64,000 nt of DNA. Source: Vibrio sp. UBA2441 (lineage in GTDB: Bacteria; Pseudomonadota; Gammaproteobacteria; Enterobacterales; Vibrionaceae). Each line of letters begins with the position of its first letter. Position 1 is the first letter of the stretch. The translations under genes and the position numbers were made by a program. The notes beneath the pieces were generated by a model. It was not told where the DNA came from and did not search any database. It saw nothing but the letters and a program-made list of their open reading frames with translations. Positions 62,155-64,000 of this stretch are shown one piece after another. Where the stretch lies: positions 57,539 through 121,538 of the forward strand of contig DDQN01000031.1 in the NCBI GenBank assembly GCA_002342685.1, read 5' to 3'.

Positions 62155-62808
62155 TTAATAAAGCGGCATTTCATCGGCTACAAATGGATTATTTACTCTC
62201 TCATGACCAAAAGTGGAAGTTGGTCCATGACCGGGAACAAACGTCGTTTCATTACCTAAAGGCCAAAGTTTGTTCTTAATTGAGTTGATCAAAGTATTAA
62301 AATCACCCTGAGGAAAGTCAGTACGCCCAATACCACCAGAGAATAGAACATCACCGACAAAAGCTAGTTTTGCTTCATTACTGTAAAAAATGACGTGTCC
62401 CGGCGTATGTCCCGGCGTATGAATAACGTTCAGCGCCTGATTTCCGAAATGGATCTCATCGCCTTCAACCAACCATTGGTCTGGCTCGAATGACTGCGTC
62501 AACGGAAAACCAAACATCTGGCTCTGGCCCTCTAAGCCCTGCAACCAAAAGTTGTCCGCTTTGTGTGGCCCGATGACGTTTGTACCAAGTTTTTTAGCTA
62601 AAGGGGTTGTACCACCAACATGATCAAGATGTCCATGGGTTAATGCCAGACTAACGACATCAACACCTAGCTCTTCAATTAACATAACAAGTTGGGTGAC
62701 ATCCCCGCCAGGGTCGACAACGATTCCTTTCATTGTCTCATCGCACCATACAATGGAACAATTTTGTGAAAAAGAGGTAACTGGAACGATTTGGTATTTC
62801 AGGCTCAT
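62155..62808 (-). CDS. ycbL: YcbL-type glyoxalase II-like hydrolase
   Basis: A 217-residue metallo-beta-lactamase-fold hydrolase closely following E. coli YcbL. The metal motif THGHLDHVGG is intact, with GHTPGHVIF, GDVLFSGGIGRTDFPQG and FVPGHGPTSTFGHERVNNPF as later motifs. The ATG at 62808 matches YcbL's start (YQIVPVTSFSQNCSIVWC); a longer frame from 62841 adds eleven residues with no support. YcbL-type enzymes have glyoxalase II (hydroxyacylglutathione hydrolase) activity in Salmonella. It lies 66 nt downstream of ycbK on the same strand, as in enterics. Confidence 0.93.
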   Translation of the reverse strand: MSLKYQIVPVTSFSQNCSIVWCDETMKGIVVDPGGDVTQLVMLIEELGVDVVSLALTHGHLDHVGGTTPLAKKLGTNVIGPHKADNFWLQGLEGQSQMFGFPLTQSFEPDQWLVEGDEIHFGNQALNVIHTPGHTPGHVIFYSNEAKLAFVGDVLFSGGIGRTDFPQGDFNTLINSIKNKLWPLGNETTFVPGHGPTSTFGHERVNNPFVADEMPLY

Positions 62809-62874
62809 TATTTTGCTCAGCGTTGGACTATATTTTGGCAAAACTATGACACTGGAGGTTAAAGATTACAAGTA

Positions 62875-63423
62875 CTACCAGGAGCGAACACGTCCTGTAT
62901 CAATATGAACGAAGTTACTACCAGGGTAATAACCAACACCACCCGCTTTTAGCTGCAATGCAGCTTTTCGAACGTCTTTAAGGTCCACTCCGACTAAACG
63001 AAAATCAAGCGCTTTTCCTTGCATATGAAAGCTCTTTTTCGCAACGCCATTCGATTTCGAACGTAATGCTTCGTTGGTCGCTGGAGAGCGATAACCTGAA
63101 ATTATTTGAACCTCAGCATTCGACTTCAATAAGGTTTGGATATTATCGAGCTGAGTGAGTAATTCTTTATCTAAAGGAAACACTTCGTTTCTACGGAAAT
63201 CTCGGCATAAGTGGTTTATCTTGTCCAGCTCAGACTCAACAAAGTTCGCTCCATCAAAATAACAAGTTTGCAACGTTTCACCAGTATGCAAATTATTAAG
63301 AGTAATAACTTTCCTTTGTTCCGCTAACGCAGCAATCGCGTTACTAGGAAAAATGGTGGCTAAAGCGAAACTTCCTGTTGCGGCTTTAAGAAATTGACGG
63401 CGGTTTAACAAATCTAATGACAT
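62875..63423 (-). CDS. ycbK: Tat-exported murein endopeptidase, YcbK/MepK family (DUF882)
   Basis: A 182-residue periplasmic enzyme. The Tat signal NRRQFLKAATGSFALATIF is clear (twin arginine at residues 8-9), with cleavage after about residue 31 (SNAIA-A). The peptidase M15-like domain shows the zinc ligands in SFHMQGKALDFR (H and D) and NFVHIDTG (H). In E. coli, MepK (YcbK) cleaves 3-3 (mDAP-mDAP) crosslinks in peptidoglycan. It lies directly downstream of the ycbB L,D-transpeptidase gene, which makes those links. Confidence 0.92.
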   Translation of the reverse strand: MSLDLLNRRQFLKAATGSFALATIFPSNAIAALAEQRKVITLNNLHTGETLQTCYFDGANFVESELDKINHLCRDFRRNEVFPLDKELLTQLDNIQTLLKSNAEVQIISGYRSPATNEALRSKSNGVAKKSFHMQGKALDFRLVGVDLKDVRKAALQLKAGGVGYYPGSNFVHIDTGRVRSW

Positions 63424-63577
63424 AAATACTACAACGACTGATGATAGGAGCTGAAGAATTTATCGTATAGTTTTTAATCAGTCAAACATATATATCGTGC
63501 TACATATACCTTGTATTAGTATTTAGCTAAGGTTATGAGCTGATTTAACAAGGTTTTTATCTGCTGAATTTGATTTG

Positions 63578-64000
63578 TCAGTTAATCGTTAAAACGAGAT
63601 CTTGCTTCCTATTATCATAATCGTAGATATCATTACGGTATTGAACCACACCCTCTTCTAACCACGCTGTTTGATACAATATATGAACTGGTATCTTCTG
63701 TTTCAGTGAAACCCTATGATCGGATTGATCTTTGATTTCTATGCTGTCAGGGGCATCTATTCCTTGAGTTTCCAATACGGTTTGCACTAACTCATCAGCA
63801 TACTGAATCCTTATGCACCCCGAACTATAGGCCCTTGACGCTTCATCAAATAAATACTTAGCGGGTGTATCATGTAGATATATTGCTCTAGGGTTTGGAG
63901 TATTGAACTTGTACTGCCCCAATGCGTTTCTCATTCCTGGAGCCTGGATAAGCTGATAGCTAAAGTTTTCTGGCGTTACTTTATTCCAGTCAAGTGTGTC
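63578..64000 (-). CDS. ycbB: L,D-transpeptidase YcbB/LdtD, C-terminal part (cut by window end)
   Basis: The last 140 residues of an L,D-transpeptidase; the frame is open to the window edge. The YkuD-type catalytic motif is visible: HD in YLHDTPAKYLFDEASRAYSSGCIRIQ, with the catalytic cysteine in SSGCIRI. The C-terminal tail (GIDAPDSIEIKDQSDHRVSLKQKIPVHILYQTAWLEEGVVQYRNDIYDYD) is typical of the YcbB/LdtD group, which forms 3-3 crosslinks in peptidoglycan. The N-terminal region and signal peptide lie outside the window. Confidence 0.92.
   Translation of the reverse strand, partial: DTLDWNKVTPENFSYQLIQAPGMRNALGQYKFNTPNPRAIYLHDTPAKYLFDEASRAYSSGCIRIQYADELVQTVLETQGIDAPDSIEIKDQSDHRVSLKQKIPVHILYQTAWLEEGVVQYRNDIYDYDNRKQDLVLTIN

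Noticed and set aside
1..64000. CRISPR arrays, prophage, integron cassettes, insertion sequences and tRNA or rRNA genes
   Set aside because: No regularly spaced repeats, transposase or integrase genes, phage structural genes, attC-like repeats or tRNA cloverleaf sequences were seen on reading the window.

Overview
The window looks like chromosomal DNA of a marine gammaproteobacterium of the Vibrionaceae (Vibrio or a close relative). Three things point there. The tandem glycine riboswitch ahead of an alanine/glycine:Na+ symporter closely resembles the Vibrio form. The gene orders ycjX-ycjF-tyrR and ycbB-ycbK-ycbL match those of enteric and vibrio relatives. The AsnS, PabB, HrpA, RimJ, UspA and AspC proteins are close in sequence to their enteric/vibrio orthologues. 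Base composition is moderately AT-rich throughout. I see no rRNA, tRNA, insertion sequence, prophage, integron array, CRISPR or recognisable defence island: this is mostly core and regional accessory chromosome.

Region 1 (1-5.0 kb): a TctCBA tricarboxylate transporter (tctC cut by the window edge) faces a CitA/CitB-type two-component system across a shared terminator. Region 2 (5.0-9.8 kb): a tightly overlapped four-gene export operon (TolC-like channel, HlyD-like adaptor, two ABC-2-type permeases) with no ATPase. A strong promoter with an operator-like palindrome lies ahead of it. About 790 bp of apparently non-coding DNA follows. Region 3 (10.5-14.2 kb): a chemoreceptor, an orphan periplasmic binding protein, and a two-gene operon of a 52-residue membrane protein and a membrane-anchored coiled-coil protein.

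Region 4 (14.5-24.3 kb): glycine riboswitch and symporter, LysE exporter, M32 carboxypeptidase, a UlaG-like hydrolase with an interrupted metal motif divergent from a GlxA/AraC regulator, an MFS permease, a DEAD-box helicase and UspA. Region 5 (24.6-34.2 kb): endonuclease I, a small outer-membrane barrel, HrpA, an unknown 122-residue protein, a TauE-type permease, a TerB protein, an exonuclease and a CHASE-GGDEF cyclase. Region 6 (34.3-40.1 kb): ycjX-ycjF, then tyrR-rimJ-HD hydrolase joined by 1-nt overlaps, with a near-consensus TyrR box 133 nt upstream of tyrR. Region 7 (40.2-46.9 kb): small enzymes (NTF2-like, GNAT, YjbR, VOC), a 61-residue membrane protein, class I fumarase, and pabB followed by a CoA pyrophosphatase.

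Region 8 (47.1-55.9 kb): asnS, an HD-GYP phosphodiesterase, aspC, a cNMP/CBS/DUF294 nucleotidyltransferase paired with a DnaQ-like exonuclease, and a BCCT compatible-solute transporter. Region 9 (56.0-61.4 kb): a TRAP transporter (dctP-dctQ-dctM) followed, after a strong hairpin, by a Cache-domain sensor kinase and a NarL-type regulator. A perfect 7-2-7 NarL-geometry palindrome lies upstream of dctP, suggesting a self-contained sensing and uptake circuit. Region 10 (61.6-64 kb): a small winged-helix-like protein, then ycbL, the Tat-exported murein endopeptidase ycbK and the C-terminal end of the L,D-transpeptidase ycbB.

The most useful leads are regulatory (TyrR autoregulation, NarL-type site, Shine-Dalgarno-masking riboswitch platform, kinase leader hairpin) or compositional (ATPase-less exporter, interrupted HxHxDH motif, two small membrane proteins). 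I did not find a clearly new large multi-gene system.
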